Part shown: positions 1 to 11,777 of the stretch, piece after piece
Position numbering within the stretch: position 1 is the stretch's first letter
Layout of the letters: each line of letters starts with the position of its first letter
Made by a program: the position numbers and the translations under genes
Notes under the pieces: generated by a model
What the model was told of the DNA's origin: nothing
The model's database searches: none
Seen by the model: only the letters and a program-made list of their open reading frames with translations
Source: Lates calcarifer
Lineage: Eukaryota > Chordata > Actinopteri > Centropomidae
Direction of reading: 5' to 3'
DNA length: 64,000 nucleotides
Assembly (NCBI RefSeq): GCF_001640805.2
Contig: NC_066856.1
Span: 19,349,712-19,413,711, forward strand

Positions 1-333
1 TAAATAGACAAATTTTATATATTAAATGTTCAAAATCCTTCGTGAAATAGCTTCAAATTTACACTCTCCAGCGGCATGTAAAATATACACAAAGTTACAA
101 AACCCCCCCGGTCTCCTGCTACAGTCGGAGGGCCCCGAAACGGATGAAATGATCACTGGTTTACGTCTGGACTCTGGTATCTTCATGCTCTCATAAATTA
201 CCCTCAATCTCTTTTTGTGACTTTGTTCTGTCGTCCTTGGTGTCAGCTTTTTGTTTCCAAACTAATTTCTGTTCCCTCCTCCTCCTCGTCTTTATTGCCT
301 GTTTTCCCTCACCCAGACTTTCCTCTCTCTCTT

Positions 334-2719
334 TCATTGGTTCTTCAGTGCATTGATGTGAGCACAGATCTTGAGAGCCGGTCCCAGTTTGATGTTCATG
401 CTGGTCATCAGATGGTCCTCGGTCAGCAGCAGCAGAGCCTGGCCGTCGATCTCCTGCAGCCGGAAAGCCTCGGCCACGTCACTGCAGCCTGGGCACAGAC
501 ACAGACACAGGTTAAGTTCAACACCAACAAGTCACACGGGGCTGGAGCCTATCCCAGCATGCACTGGGTGAGAGGTGGGGTTCACCTCGGGGCTGTTTCA
601 CCTGGTGTTCTCTAATAAAAACAGAGCTTCTGAATATTTGTAATTTACTGTTGCATGTGACAAAGACGAGACGCAAACCTACACATTTCAGAGGAAACCA
701 GAGTCGCTGCAGCTCTGCTGTGCTTCCAGTTTGAGTCGTTTATCTTCAAGTGTGTGAAAAACATAAATATATCTGTTAATTTACCTTCGTATCCTGACGC
801 CGTTATGTCTGCTACACGCACAGGGAGCTGCTTCAGACTTTAGTTTGTCTGATCTGTCACCTTTCTCCTCTAAATCTGCGTCTTTAATTTTGTTGAAGCT
901 GAATCTCGAGCACAGAGCAGCAACTCACCCACCTCCCCCACCCATGTCTGTCCAGACTCTTATAATACCTCTAGTAAAGACTTTAAGGTCACAGTGGCCT
1001 TGACCTTTGACCTTTGTTTGAAACAGGCAGTAGAGTTGGTGAAGCTCATTAAAGTCTGTGTCTGAACCATCTAAAAATGTGTTTATGCAGTGAGCTGGAG
1101 CGAACGTGCTGATGCTTTTCTTCCAGATGTTTGGTGGTTTAAAGAATGTGCGTTACCTCACTCAGCGCTTTGCGAAACACTTAATTGGCGGGGGAGGGGC
1201 GGTGAGTGACGCCTCCATCATCTGCTGAAGATTAAGACGCTCGAGCGTTGGTATAAATCAGACTGACATTCACGTCCCAGGAGGAGTTTACCTCACATCT
1301 ACTGCTGTGTAAATCAGACTGACGGAGCTGTTCACCTGGCAGTGTGTGTATGAAGGCGGTGACGTCCTCCACGCTCCACTGAGACGGCGCCGGTTTGAAC
1401 GTGGTCGTGGGCGTGGAGGTGGTCATGGCGGGCGCGGACGCCCTCCTCGCTCTGCGAGCCGCCCGACGCTCCATCCTCGCTGTCATGGCAACGGCGGGAT
1501 CCTCCTCTCCTCCGTCGTCGTCCTCCTCCTCGCCTCCTCCCTCCATGTCCTCCTCCTCCTCCTCCTCTGCCGCCGCCGCCTTCTCCTTCCCCTCCTTCTC
1601 ACGCCGCCCGGCGCTCCACAGGTCACGAGGCTGGAGGGAGAGAACAGGTGAGTGTGAACACCACAGTGTAAAAGTATTAGCAGCTGATTTTGCTTTTAGT
1701 GAATATTGCTTTTACATCTCAAACTGTTACTAAAATGAAACCATGAGAAGTTTAGAGGGTTGGAGAAGCTGCTAACAGCTTATAGACGTGTGTAAAATCT
1801 TAATCTGAAAGGTAACTAGTGACTACACCTGTCAGAAATGTAGTGAAGTAAAAACGTGAAAAATATTTCCCTTTAAAATGTAGTAAAATAAAAGATTATG
1901 AGGTAAAAGTACCACAAGTCTCCAGGTGCTTCAGTGCTGCAGATGCAGTTCCTCTAACATCCACTAGAGGCCGACAGTAGTTTCATTCAACTGCAGTGAC
2001 GTCAATAAAAAAGTGCAGATAAAGACCGTTTCTGCAGCTGTTGGAGCTTTAACAGGTGAATCCACCTTTTCTAATCAGGAGCCCGGCAGGGTTTTACCTC
2101 AGGAGCCTCTGATGTATTTTACTTTACAACATTAAAGTCTGAATGCTGCTTCAGAGTAAAAATAAGAGGTTAAATTTACATGTTCTGAGTCTAAACAGCT
2201 GAAATCAGCTGGTGAAGTGCTGGTTTTATAGGATACAAACTCCCCTCAGGTTAATAAACTGTTGCCCATATATTTATATCTAATATTTCCAGACTGGACT
2301 TTGGAAACGACTCCAAAAGTGACAGTGAGGCTTCAAAACAACCCTTTAAACTTCACGTCCCAGAAGTCCCGGCTGCTCGTTAACTGAACACCTGTTTGAG
2401 GCTGAAACAGGACGAGTGTGTTTTGTCTGGACAGTGGAGAGGTGCAAAACATTTTACACCTTTCCCCCTGCTGTGAAACAATCACCTGCCACCACAGGAA
2501 ACCAGCGTGACTGCAGAACACACTTTCCAGCCGGCTTTCAGGTGAGTGTTACTCCTCACACACCAAGTGTTAGACTGCAGACAACATGCTAAACATCACA
2601 TGGTAAAGACCTGTGCAGATATAATGTCTGTGATAAACTGAAATTATAATATTGATCATATCAAACAGACTTATTGTGGTTTAGGATCAGATTTGCTGTT
2701 TCTCTTACGTCACTGTAAA

Positions 2720-2775
<56 letters not shown>

Positions 2776-5700
2776 GAGTCAGACCAAGAGTGTGAAATAA
2801 GACCAGATCTTCAGGTTTACTTGTACAAAGTCTTTCAGATTGGGTTCCTATCTGTTAACCCTGTAACGTTGTGTATAACACGCTCCAGTGTTTTTAAACT
2901 GGTGGTGAGTTCAGGGTCCCTACCAGCCGCAGTAACAGAGGTTTCCCAGGCACCGACTCTGCCCTGTTCAGAGCCGGTCGAGGCCTCTCTGAGCGGCTGC
3001 CGGCGCTCAGAGCTCGCAGACGCTTCGTCAGACGAACGTTAAACCTGTCGGAGAAACACAGAGAGAGAGAGAGAGAGAGAGATGTGGTGATGTTTCCTCA
3101 TTCTGCTGCTTTGATTCACACTCATATCTGTATTTAACACCTGTGTGCCTCTACACCACATCCTGCCAGCGCTGCTGCTGCTGCGACAGCAACACCCATA
3201 AACACACACACACACACACAACGCTGCTTCTTTCAGACACGCAGCCTCGCCGGTCACATGACCCAGCAGCTGCCCTCTTCCTCCAGTTTTCTTTTTTACT
3301 TTTCGAGCCAATGAAACGAGGTCTCACCCGCGCGCACAGGAAGTGGAGCAGAAGCGTTTGGACCGCATGAAGTTGTGTGCGTGGCCTCTTTTCCCGCAGA
3401 ACTGGCAGTGCAGCACCGTTCGGTCCCTGTGACCAGACCCTGTGTGTGCGAGACAAACACATCCACGGTCGACTGTAATGTATAGATATGTGATGCAGCA
3501 GAGAAATGTGTGTTTGAGTCTTAAAAAAGACAAAGAAAAGCAACAGATCCTCATGGTTTCAAAGGTGGAACCAGAAAAGGTTTTGTGCTTCTGCTTGAAA
3601 AATAACTCAAAATAACTATATTACCCATGATCCCCTGCTTCTGGAGCAGGAAGTGTAACAAACACACCAAACTCCATTTAAAAATGCTGATATTTCAGTC
3701 AGGTTCCTGGATATCAGAGGTGAACACTGGTGTTTCAATGAATATTTAAATCAGCATCAATAGACAGCTCGTCAAATATCTGGACTCTAAATGATGAAGA
3801 TGTTTTTTTCAGCAGAGCAGCGAGCTGCAGGTTTGTCGCCCTTTAAAAAGAAATCTTAGTTCCTGTCTTTGTGTTTTAAAGAGCAGGTAAACTCTGGATC
3901 GGAGGCCTTACTGCTCCCGGGGTCGTCCGTGTCTCCTCCGTCCTCTTCGTCCGAGTCAGTGGAGTGCTCCGCTTGTTTTATCGTGTCCGTCACAGGTAAC
4001 GCCGCTCTGCCGTTGGTCCCGTTCACCTCCTGCGGTTTGGTCACCTGCTCCGGGACCAGCAGGGACGAGCGGTTCACCTGCACGACGGAGAAACAGGTAG
4101 GTAAACACAGGGAGGCACAGCAGCTTCACGAGGCTTAAAGCAAACTACTGATCCATGACGGCAGGTTTTAAGAGCAGGCCGAGCGCTCTGACAGCTACAG
4201 TAAACACACAACAGATTAGAAACCACAGATATTGTGGTTTTCAGTTCCTGTTAGTGTGTGAAAATTGTCACTGGTAAAATTCAGTGACTAAATCCTGTCG
4301 TCAGTGTGGTGTGAAGTTAACTGTGTGTCTTTGGTGTGTGTGTCCGTACAGGAAACGGTTGGAGCCCCTCCTGGATGACGAACCCCTCCACCAGGTGAGT
4401 CAGAACCTGCCGTCCCTCGGGCCACGCCCTCGGCTCCCAGGGGCCGCCCAGCGATTGGCCGAAGCTCTCGGCCTCGTCTTCCGACCGGGGCTCGGGCTCG
4501 GCCGGGCACTGCGGCGGCTCGTCGACCTCCTTGTCGTCTTTGTCGGGCTCGTGCTGCGACAGGCTGAGGTCGGTCGGGTGGGCGGTCTGAGCCGGGAGGA
4601 GCGGGGGAGGGTTTTCTGCTGAGGGGGTGATGAAGGGTGAGGAGGGGGGAGACTGGGAGGAGAGGCTGGACAGGGCTGGAGGGAGCAGAGAGAGAACAGC
4701 AGTAAGCTTCAGGATTTATTGATGGATCAGGTCACACACTGCACACTGACATGAAGCAGCCAGATGTCCAAAAATCCTACGTCCTTTCACTGACAGTGAA
4801 TCATCTGAAGAAACATCATCCTTGAATCTAAGTGAACGTTAGTGCCAGATTGTTTGGAGTTGTTTGGACATGTCGAGAAAAAGTGAACCTAAAAAACAGC
4901 AGAGGAGTTTTATGTTTGACTTCTAAACAGCTGTCGGTTTATTTTCCTCTAACTCTGGTGTTTATTGACACTTTCAGGGACGTGGACGTTCACAGCAGCG
5001 AACAGCAGCAGGTGTCGACCACAGAGCGAACAGCGTGTCAGGTACGATCTGAAAACTCACTCAGGCTGGTGATGAAAAATGTTCTTGATGGTGCGTTCAA
5101 GTGACGCTGTAAAACCTAGGCTCTGACAATCAGCTATAGAAGAGAGTTCTACTAAAGAGGCAGAAATCTCTGATCTGAAATCAGACTCTTTTAAAACTCA
5201 ACTCAAATCCAGAATGAAACTTAGTCCACTTATTTATGATCCTAGCAGCGCGGCCTGTTGGCTCAGGTGTACAGGTGTGTTGGCTCGGGTGTACAGGTGT
5301 GGTCAGGTGTCAGGTGGTTACCTGACTGGTTGTCGGACTGGGTCGACATGTTCTCACAGAAGTCCTCCTGACTGACAGGCTGCAGGTCTCGATGAGACTC
5401 TGGCAGCTTCTGACTCTGGACAGAGACCTCAGGGACTGGAGCCGGGACTGGAGCCGGGACCGGGGCTGGAACTGGAACAGGGACTGGGACCGGGACCGGG
5501 ACCGGAACTGGGGTTGGGGCTGAGACTGGGACTGGAGCTGAGGTCGGGGCTGGAGCTGAGGCTGGAATAAGACCTGGGATGGGTTTGATGTCCATGTTGG
5601 AGTCTGGATCAGGCGGAGGGATGGGATCTGTGCTCTGGTGCTGATGGAGGACCTGGACCGCTCAGCTTCTCAGACTGGTCCATGGCGGTCTCTGCTTCCT

Positions 5701-8700
5701 CGTCCTCCTCCATCTTCTTCTCCTCGCCGTCCTCTCTCCTGTCTCCGTCAGTCTGGCCCTCCTCCGTCACCTCCATCTGCTCCTCCTCTCTGCCGGCCTC
5801 AGCCTCAGCCTCAGCCTCAGCCTCAGCCTCAGCCTCAGCCTCAGCCTCCGGCTCCTTGGGGCTGGTTTCCTTCTCGGTCGTCAGCCTCTGTTTCTCCTCC
5901 TTCACCTTCTCTCTTTGGTCGTCTTTCTCCACCCTCAGGTCTTTACCCACGCTCCCCTCGTCTCTGCCTCCTGGTCTCAGTCCTCGTCCCCTCTCCCTCT
6001 GCTCCTCGCTCTCCTTCACCTCCGCCTTCTGGACCAGAGTCTGTGGCTGAGGTCCGGCCTGACTCGGGGGAGAGGCCGGACTGAGGAGAGCCGGAGGTGA
6101 GGGCAGAGTTTTTGGCAGCGAGGGGTTCAGAGGAAGAGGAAGCACGTCGTCACCGCTCAAAGTCCTCTTTGATTGGCTGGAAATCTCGGGCGGCTCTGCA
6201 ACTGGAGGCGGCGACTGCACCGCGGCGTGGGTGTAGGTTCCAGGTTGAGGCTGGCGGCCGGAGGAGAGGGCGATGATCTGCAGCTGCCTCGCCGCCGACG
6301 GCGAGCGCTCAAAGTGGGAGGAAGCGGACAAGGAGCTGTGCTGCGATTGGCCGGGACCGAGAACAGTCTGAGATAACGGGCAGCTCTTGAGTCCGGCCAG
6401 CGGCCTGCCGATGGGAGGGGCCTGACCGGGCGGAGCAGCAGCGATGGGTTGGAGGGCGGAGCTCTGCCGAGGCGACGCTGCTCTGTGACCGTTGGGAGAG
6501 TGAAGTCTGGGCCTCAGGGGGACGGCTCGAACCGGAGAGTAGAGAGCTGAGGGAGGAGGAGGAAATACAGGTTTAGGACCAGGAACCAGCTGCTGGTTTC
6601 TCAGGGACTCAGAAATCCAGTTCCTCCTTAAATATCTGCTTATGATTTCTAATCTAACTCAACGACACGAGAGGAACAGTGAGCTAGAGCTCAGCTCAGG
6701 AATCATCAGCTGCTCTGTTCCAAACGTTAGTTCATCCAGTCAAAGAGATTTCTACCAGAAATAAAGCAACAACAAGGTCTAAAAAAGTCCTCGTTTTAGT
6801 CCTGACTTTGAGTTTTACTCTCGATCAGACAAATGAAGATATTTGGACACGTCTCCTCTTTTCTGTCTGATTTTATCAATCGATAGATTCATTTCCTGCA
6901 GCTGTTGCTCTATTAGAGAGAGCTGCTGCTGACTGATAAACACTGAAGTACCCAGGTGAGTAACTGGAGGATCAGGTTACCTGAGGAATCATGTTCTGCT
7001 TTTATTTATGTCTTTAGAAATGTGTGATTGTCTGTGTGGAGCGGAGGAGATGTGCTGTTTCTCCCTCTAGATTTACAGCTTGTCTGTAGACTGTGTCCTG
7101 TGGCTGAGCAGCTGCTTTAATTCAGATGAGAGAAGACAGGAAATGATAAAAATATTAGCTCTGCCTTAAAGCAGCCTGGTGGAGTTATAGTGCGTCCTCG
7201 TTGAGGGCGTTTCCTTCCTCATAAAACATTTGTTCTTTAAATCCAGCGTTGTGTAGCTCACAGTGGAGATTTCAAACATTAACCAGTGTGATTTATGGAG
7301 GAAAACATCTGTAACATCTGCATTCTCTCCAAAGAAACTCAAACTGAACATAATTCAGAGACAAGACGCAGCTTCTAACAATCTGGGATGATGCTGCTGC
7401 TTTTCCTCCCCTCTGGGATCTTACTTGGGGGTGGGACGGAGAGGTGGCGGCTGGGCGTGGTCGGGCTCTCCGTTGCCGTGGTGCTGGGCTGCGGGCGCGG
7501 CCTGAGAGGGGGGAAGAGCGGGGCGTGGGGGCGAGAGAGGGGAGGCGGGGCCGAGGACGGGGGCTTGAGACGGAGGGAGGGGGGGATGGTGAGGGCCCCG
7601 GGGGGAGGAGGCCTCAGGGTGAGACTCTGGAGCTGGAGAGGTGGGAGAGAGAGACGTTCAGTTAGAGCTCGAATACACAGTCTGAATCAAGGTGTTTGAT
7701 AAGCCCTGCCCCCAGATAGTGACTGTCCAATCATAGCTTAGCAGCGTTCAGCTCTGATATCCAGGAAACAAGATTTCTAAATGGAGTTTGGTGTGTTTGT
7801 TACAGCGACAGAAACCAGCGAGCGTGAGGAAGTAGTCTAAATTTCCATTTCAGATTAATCCTCAGGAGAATTAGTCGTCAGGAACTCTTAATTTCAGCCT
7901 TTTAAATGTGAAGATTTGCTGCTTTTCTCTGTCATTTGTTGTAGTTTGTGGGTTTTGGACGGATGCTCTGATGAATCCTCAGCTCTGGAGTTTGAGTTTG
8001 GTCTGTTTTTCACTCCACGTTTAAACAGTAAATCTGCCACTGTTAATAAATATAAAGAGCACAGAGTATGTGCAGTGTGAAGGAGGAAAGGCTGACAGTA
8101 ACTCGTCCACAAAAAGTCCCATTTGCTCGGCTGCTCACCTGAGCGGAAGCAGGGTTAGAGGACAGGGAAGAGGAGGAGGAGGAGGAGGAAGAGGAGGATG
8201 GAGCAGGTCGCATAGCAGACGTAAGAATCAGCTGCAGGAAGAAAAGAGGAGAGAGGAGGGAAAAACAGGAGGAAATAAACAGGAGAGCAGGGATTAAAGC
8301 ACAGAGTCTAAACATAGTCGAGCACTGAGGATGAATGAGTGTGTGTGTGTGTGTGTGATTGAGTCATATCATCTCATCTTAATCTTTCTGCACGACTCAG
8401 TCCAACTTCCTGTCACCATGAAAACAGAAAATCTTGATTTTCTCCCTCATTTCTGTTCAAACTTCTTCTCCTGGTATTTATTTTCTATCAGCACAGGACA
8501 GTTAATGGAGAGTAAGATGCTCTTTGATGAACCAGAAACATGGCTGTACGTCCCCACCAAACTCCACTGACAAAAACAGTGATTTTAACCAGGAGCTGCT
8601 GGAATACCACTGCCTCCATCTGTTACTGTGTTTGTGTTACTGTGTGGTACTTTTACTTCAGTAAAGTATCTGATTACTTCTTCCACCACTGAAAGTCTCA

Positions 8701-11700
8701 CAGTAACACAGACACACTAACAGATGGAGGCAGTGGTATTCCAGCAGCTCCTGGTTAAATCCCTGTTTTTCTCTATGGAGTCTGGTAGCTGATCAAACAG
8801 CTTTATTACTCTTTAATAAAAAGAGTTATCTGCTCAGTATTCAGAGGTTTTTTTTTGTTCTGCACCAGAAACATATTTTTAGCTAAAAGTTCATGGCATT
8901 TGTATTTCCTACACAACCTGAATGCATCATGAAGGCCCTGACCGTTGCTCTCCCCTCTGCTCCCTGCCTCTGCCTCATTTTAATACTGATAATCTTTTCT
9001 GCCGCTGTACGTTCGCCAGCAGCAAACCAGATTACATGTAAAAATCTATGTAAATATATGTGTGTGAGTGTGTGTGTGAGTGTGTATCTATGTTTACCAT
9101 CTGAGCTCTAAGCAGCACCTGGTCTTGGCCAGACCCTTTGAGACCCTTCCCTAGGAGCAATGTCTGCTGGGATACCCTCTGCCTGACGGGGGAGGGGCTC
9201 TGATTGGCTCGCACAAGACCAGGTGTGCTCACAGGATGAGCCTGTGATACCTGGAACAAAGGAGGGGAGGGGGGGAGGAGAGGGAAGTAATTAGGAGGAC
9301 GTGTTCTTGTATTTCCTTGAGAAGCATGACAGCGGTGTGTCTGTGTTTACAAAGGGCAGAAACCAACAGAATAAATAATCCAGATGTTTTAAAGACAAGC
9401 TGAAACAGAGACTGCTGCTTCCTTAACTTCATGATAAACTGGTTCATCAGCTTTCAGGAGGATTTCAGAGTATGATCCTGATGGATACACAATATTATGA
9501 GCATTATCAGCTGCTTTAGCTCCCTCCAGTTCTGTTTCCAGCTGAGATACATTAGTTTAAAGATCATATGAGCAGATTACATTTCCTGAATATTGTGAGA
9601 GCAGCTTCAGTCATGGAGGAATCCTCACTGAAAACCAACATTTAGAGAATTAGTGAATCTACCAGAAACCTCTTCTACAGCCAGCGTGTGAGAAAATATC
9701 TGATGCTCAAAACATTTTTAGTGGAGAATTCCTTCAGACGTCACACACACTGTCTGTGAGAGGGAAAGTGATTAAACACATGTAGAAACGTCAGCAAACG
9801 CAGGCAGAGACGTGTGACCTGAGGATGTGAAACGTACTCAGATGAAAGCAAACGCAGAGGAAACTCTAACCCCGAACACTGAGACACTGACCGACACCAG
9901 GAGAGTTTCACCTGCGCGCTTCATCCTCCTGTGTTTTCATGTGTTTAGGCCTCTCAGTCAGAGGTAATCTGTTTGTACGGCAGGATTACGATTCAGATTA
10001 ACTGACTCTGCAGCAGTGGTGAGGTTTTAATCTGAGAGTCACACCACAACGAGCAGAGCTCCTCATTGTCTTTAGAGCTGGGTTTGGTCTGGATGCTGTT
10101 TCCATTCAGATCACCAGAATTACACTTTTATTTTTGATCCTGTTCTTTGAAGAATGCTGCAAGTTTTTCTACATTTTTCTATGATTTAAATCAGGATCTG
10201 TCTGATCAAAGGAAACTTAGTGAAAATAATGCTTGATTTAAAACTTTATCTTGTGATGTCTGACACTCAGCCCTGACCACTGCTCTCTCTGTGGAAAAAA
10301 CTCCTGCACACATTTTAGAAAAATGTGGTGGTTCAGCTTCGTCCAGAACAAACAACTCCTCAGTCTGTCTCACTTAGGAAACTTGTCATTCAGTTTGAAA
10401 TCCCAGAATGCTTTTCAGCCACTTTCTCTGAGACCAGTAACATATCCAGTACACAGAGGTTAGAGTCTTTATCAAGTGAAAATAAAAATGATCCTAATCC
10501 TAAATATTAGTCACATTTTTAATAAAATCCTCTCAGGCTGCAGCGGGCAGGTGAAGAGTCAGCACAGCTCTCGCTCTACCACCTACTGAAGTGACGCTCT
10601 TGGTTTGTCGTGTGAAAGTGAGAGACAGGGCAGGTGTGAAGGTGTTGGTTCCAGTTAAAGGTGGTTAAACAGACATTCAGATTTTCTCTCGTCATGGCAG
10701 CAAAAGCACAAGTGAAACAAATATCAGTGTCCTGGTGAATAAGCCAGGAAAAGCTGGTAAAGTAAAAACAGTAAAGTGTGGAAAGTCGCACTTTTCCTAT
10801 AGAAACATAATGGAACTTCATTTCCCATAATCCACTTGACCTAATGAGCTCTTCTCATCGTGTATGAGTGAGCCAGCTGTTAGCTTAGCTTAGCATAAAG
10901 ACTGGAAACAGGTGGAGACAGGTAGCCTGCCTCTGTTTAAAGGTGACATAATCCAGTGATGCTATATGACACCCTGTAAAACCACAGTGTGTCAGCTCTA
11001 CCTCTGAGGTTAGCCCTAAGCTAACCGGCTTCATGTTTAGCACACAAAGTGACAGTGTGTGTATGTGCTTGTTACCTGTCTGCCAGGTGGGCTGGCTGGT
11101 GTGTGGAAGGGCGTGATTGGTGTGGAGGTCGGCGTGGATACAGGCCTTGTGTTCCCATTGGTCAGGCTGGTGGGGGAGGTCTTGGTTGCCGTGGTGGTGT
11201 TGCTGTGCGTTGCAGTCGGAGAGGAGGCGAGGGGGGAGGCCGTGCTGGCTGCAGCGAGGGAGGAGGGGGAGGAGGAAGAGGAGGGGGAGGACGGAGGGAG
11301 AAGAGAGGAGGAGGAGGAGGTGGAGGAGGAGGTTTGGGTGGGGGGAGATGTTTTGGAGACGCTGGTTGGAGAGGGGAGGATCGGGCGAGAGTAGGTGCGG
11401 AGGGCGGGGGTCACAGTGGAGGTGAGTTTAGGGGGAGCAGGGACGAGGATGTGGGGAGACGCCGCTGCCGCCCGCCGCCGCCACCTTCGGCACATGGGTG
11501 GCAGAGACGGAGGGTGCAGGGGTGAGAGGGGGAGGAGGGGAGGAGGTGGTGGGTGTTAGCGTGGGCGCGGGGGAGTCCAGGAGCATGGGGTTGGGGGTGA
11601 GCCGAGGAGGCGTGGGGGTGGTCGGGGTGGAGGAGTCGGGCGTGGCGCTGGAGGTCTGAGGGCTGGTTCCATTGGTGGCCTCTCCGTGCTCTGATTGGCT

Positions 11701-11724
11701 CGGTCGAACCAGCTCCCTGTCCAT
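334..11724 (-). CDS. Polyhomeotic-like Polycomb (PRC1) protein, PHC2/PHC3-like
   Basis: PHC proteins are PRC1 subunits that polymerise through a C-terminal SAM domain and help compact chromatin. Exons read on the minus strand (coding order): 11724-11076, 9250-9098, 8231-8139, 7632-7425, 6546-5322, 4675-4350, 4077-3912, 3439-3328, 3044-2924, 1630-1336, 488-334 (stop TGA 336-334); junction phases agree. Seen: QQTLLLG and LLRAQM (9.1 kb), LQSLTLR (7.6 kb), HD1 motif LTHLVEGFVIQEGLQPFP followed across the splice by VNRSSLLV, FCS zinc finger CQFCGK...RSKRFCSTSC, then SAM WSVEDVTAFIHTLPG and EIDGQALLLL...MNIKLGPALKI. Predicted about 1166 aa. The middle is Pro/Ser/Thr/Glu rich with Ala-Glu and Pro-Val repeats. 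Odd: two one-base frame breaks (in 11428-11495 and 5590-5640), and the Gln-rich N-terminal block typical of PHC1-3 is not found. AFIH in SAM and GLxPFPV in HD1 resemble PHC3, while TKR after the finger and the DSDEE segment resemble PHC2, so the paralog is left open. Confidence 0.85.
2720..2772. repeat. (TC)n(TA)n compound microsatellite
   Basis: About 16 bases of TC repeat run directly into about 37 bases of TA repeat. It lies in a PHC intron. Confidence 0.95.
3655..3730. repeat. Dispersed repeat A, copy 1
   Basis: The block starting AACAAACACACCAAACTCC and ending with CCTGGATATCAGAG recurs in reverse complement at 7746-7804. Its edges resemble the ends of the fold-back element at 8556-8787. 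It is probably a relic of a small non-autonomous transposon. Confidence 0.6.
5795..5850. repeat. Coding hexanucleotide repeat (CCTCAG)n in the PHC gene
   Basis: Roughly nine units of CCTCAG/GCCTCA lie inside the largest PHC exon. On the minus strand they encode an alternating Glu-Ala run flanked by acidic, Lys-rich sequence. The array is in frame, so copy-number changes would alter length without breaking the frame. Confidence 0.9.
7746..7804. repeat. Dispersed repeat A, copy 2 (inverted)
   Basis: This is the reverse-complement counterpart of 3655-3730, with the shared words GATATCCAGGAA and TGGAGTTTGGTGTGTTTGTT. It lies in a PHC intron. Confidence 0.6.
8556..8787. mobile_element. Fold-back MITE B, copy 1
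   Basis: The block is an imperfect palindrome about 230 bp long. Its arms contain GGAGCTGCTGGAATACCACT and the reverse complement, followed outward by TGACAAAAAC and a matching ACTCCA/TGGAGT edge. A second copy lies at 47023-47257. There is no coding capacity. It looks like a non-autonomous DNA transposon; the superfamily was not determined. Confidence 0.75.
10862..10975 (+). repeat. Interspersed teleost-type repeat
   Basis: The words TTAGCTTAGCATAAAGACTG followed by GAAACAGG...GTAGCCTG...CTCTGTTTAAAGGT look like a repeat I recall from many fish genomes (family name not certain). It lies in a PHC intron. Confidence 0.55.
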
Positions 11725-11734
11725 CCTTCAACAC

Positions 11735-11746
11735 TGTAACACACTG

Positions 11747-11777
<31 letters not shown>

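Noticed and set aside
5638..6084. Plus-strand Ser/Pro-rich frames opposite the largest PHC exon
   Set aside because: They are the reverse complement of the Glu/Ala/Pro-rich PHC coding sequence and have no independent splice or start signals.
11049..11525. Plus-strand Gly/Glu/Arg-rich frame
   Set aside because: This is the antisense of the Ser/Thr/Pro-rich PHC exon and is low complexity only.
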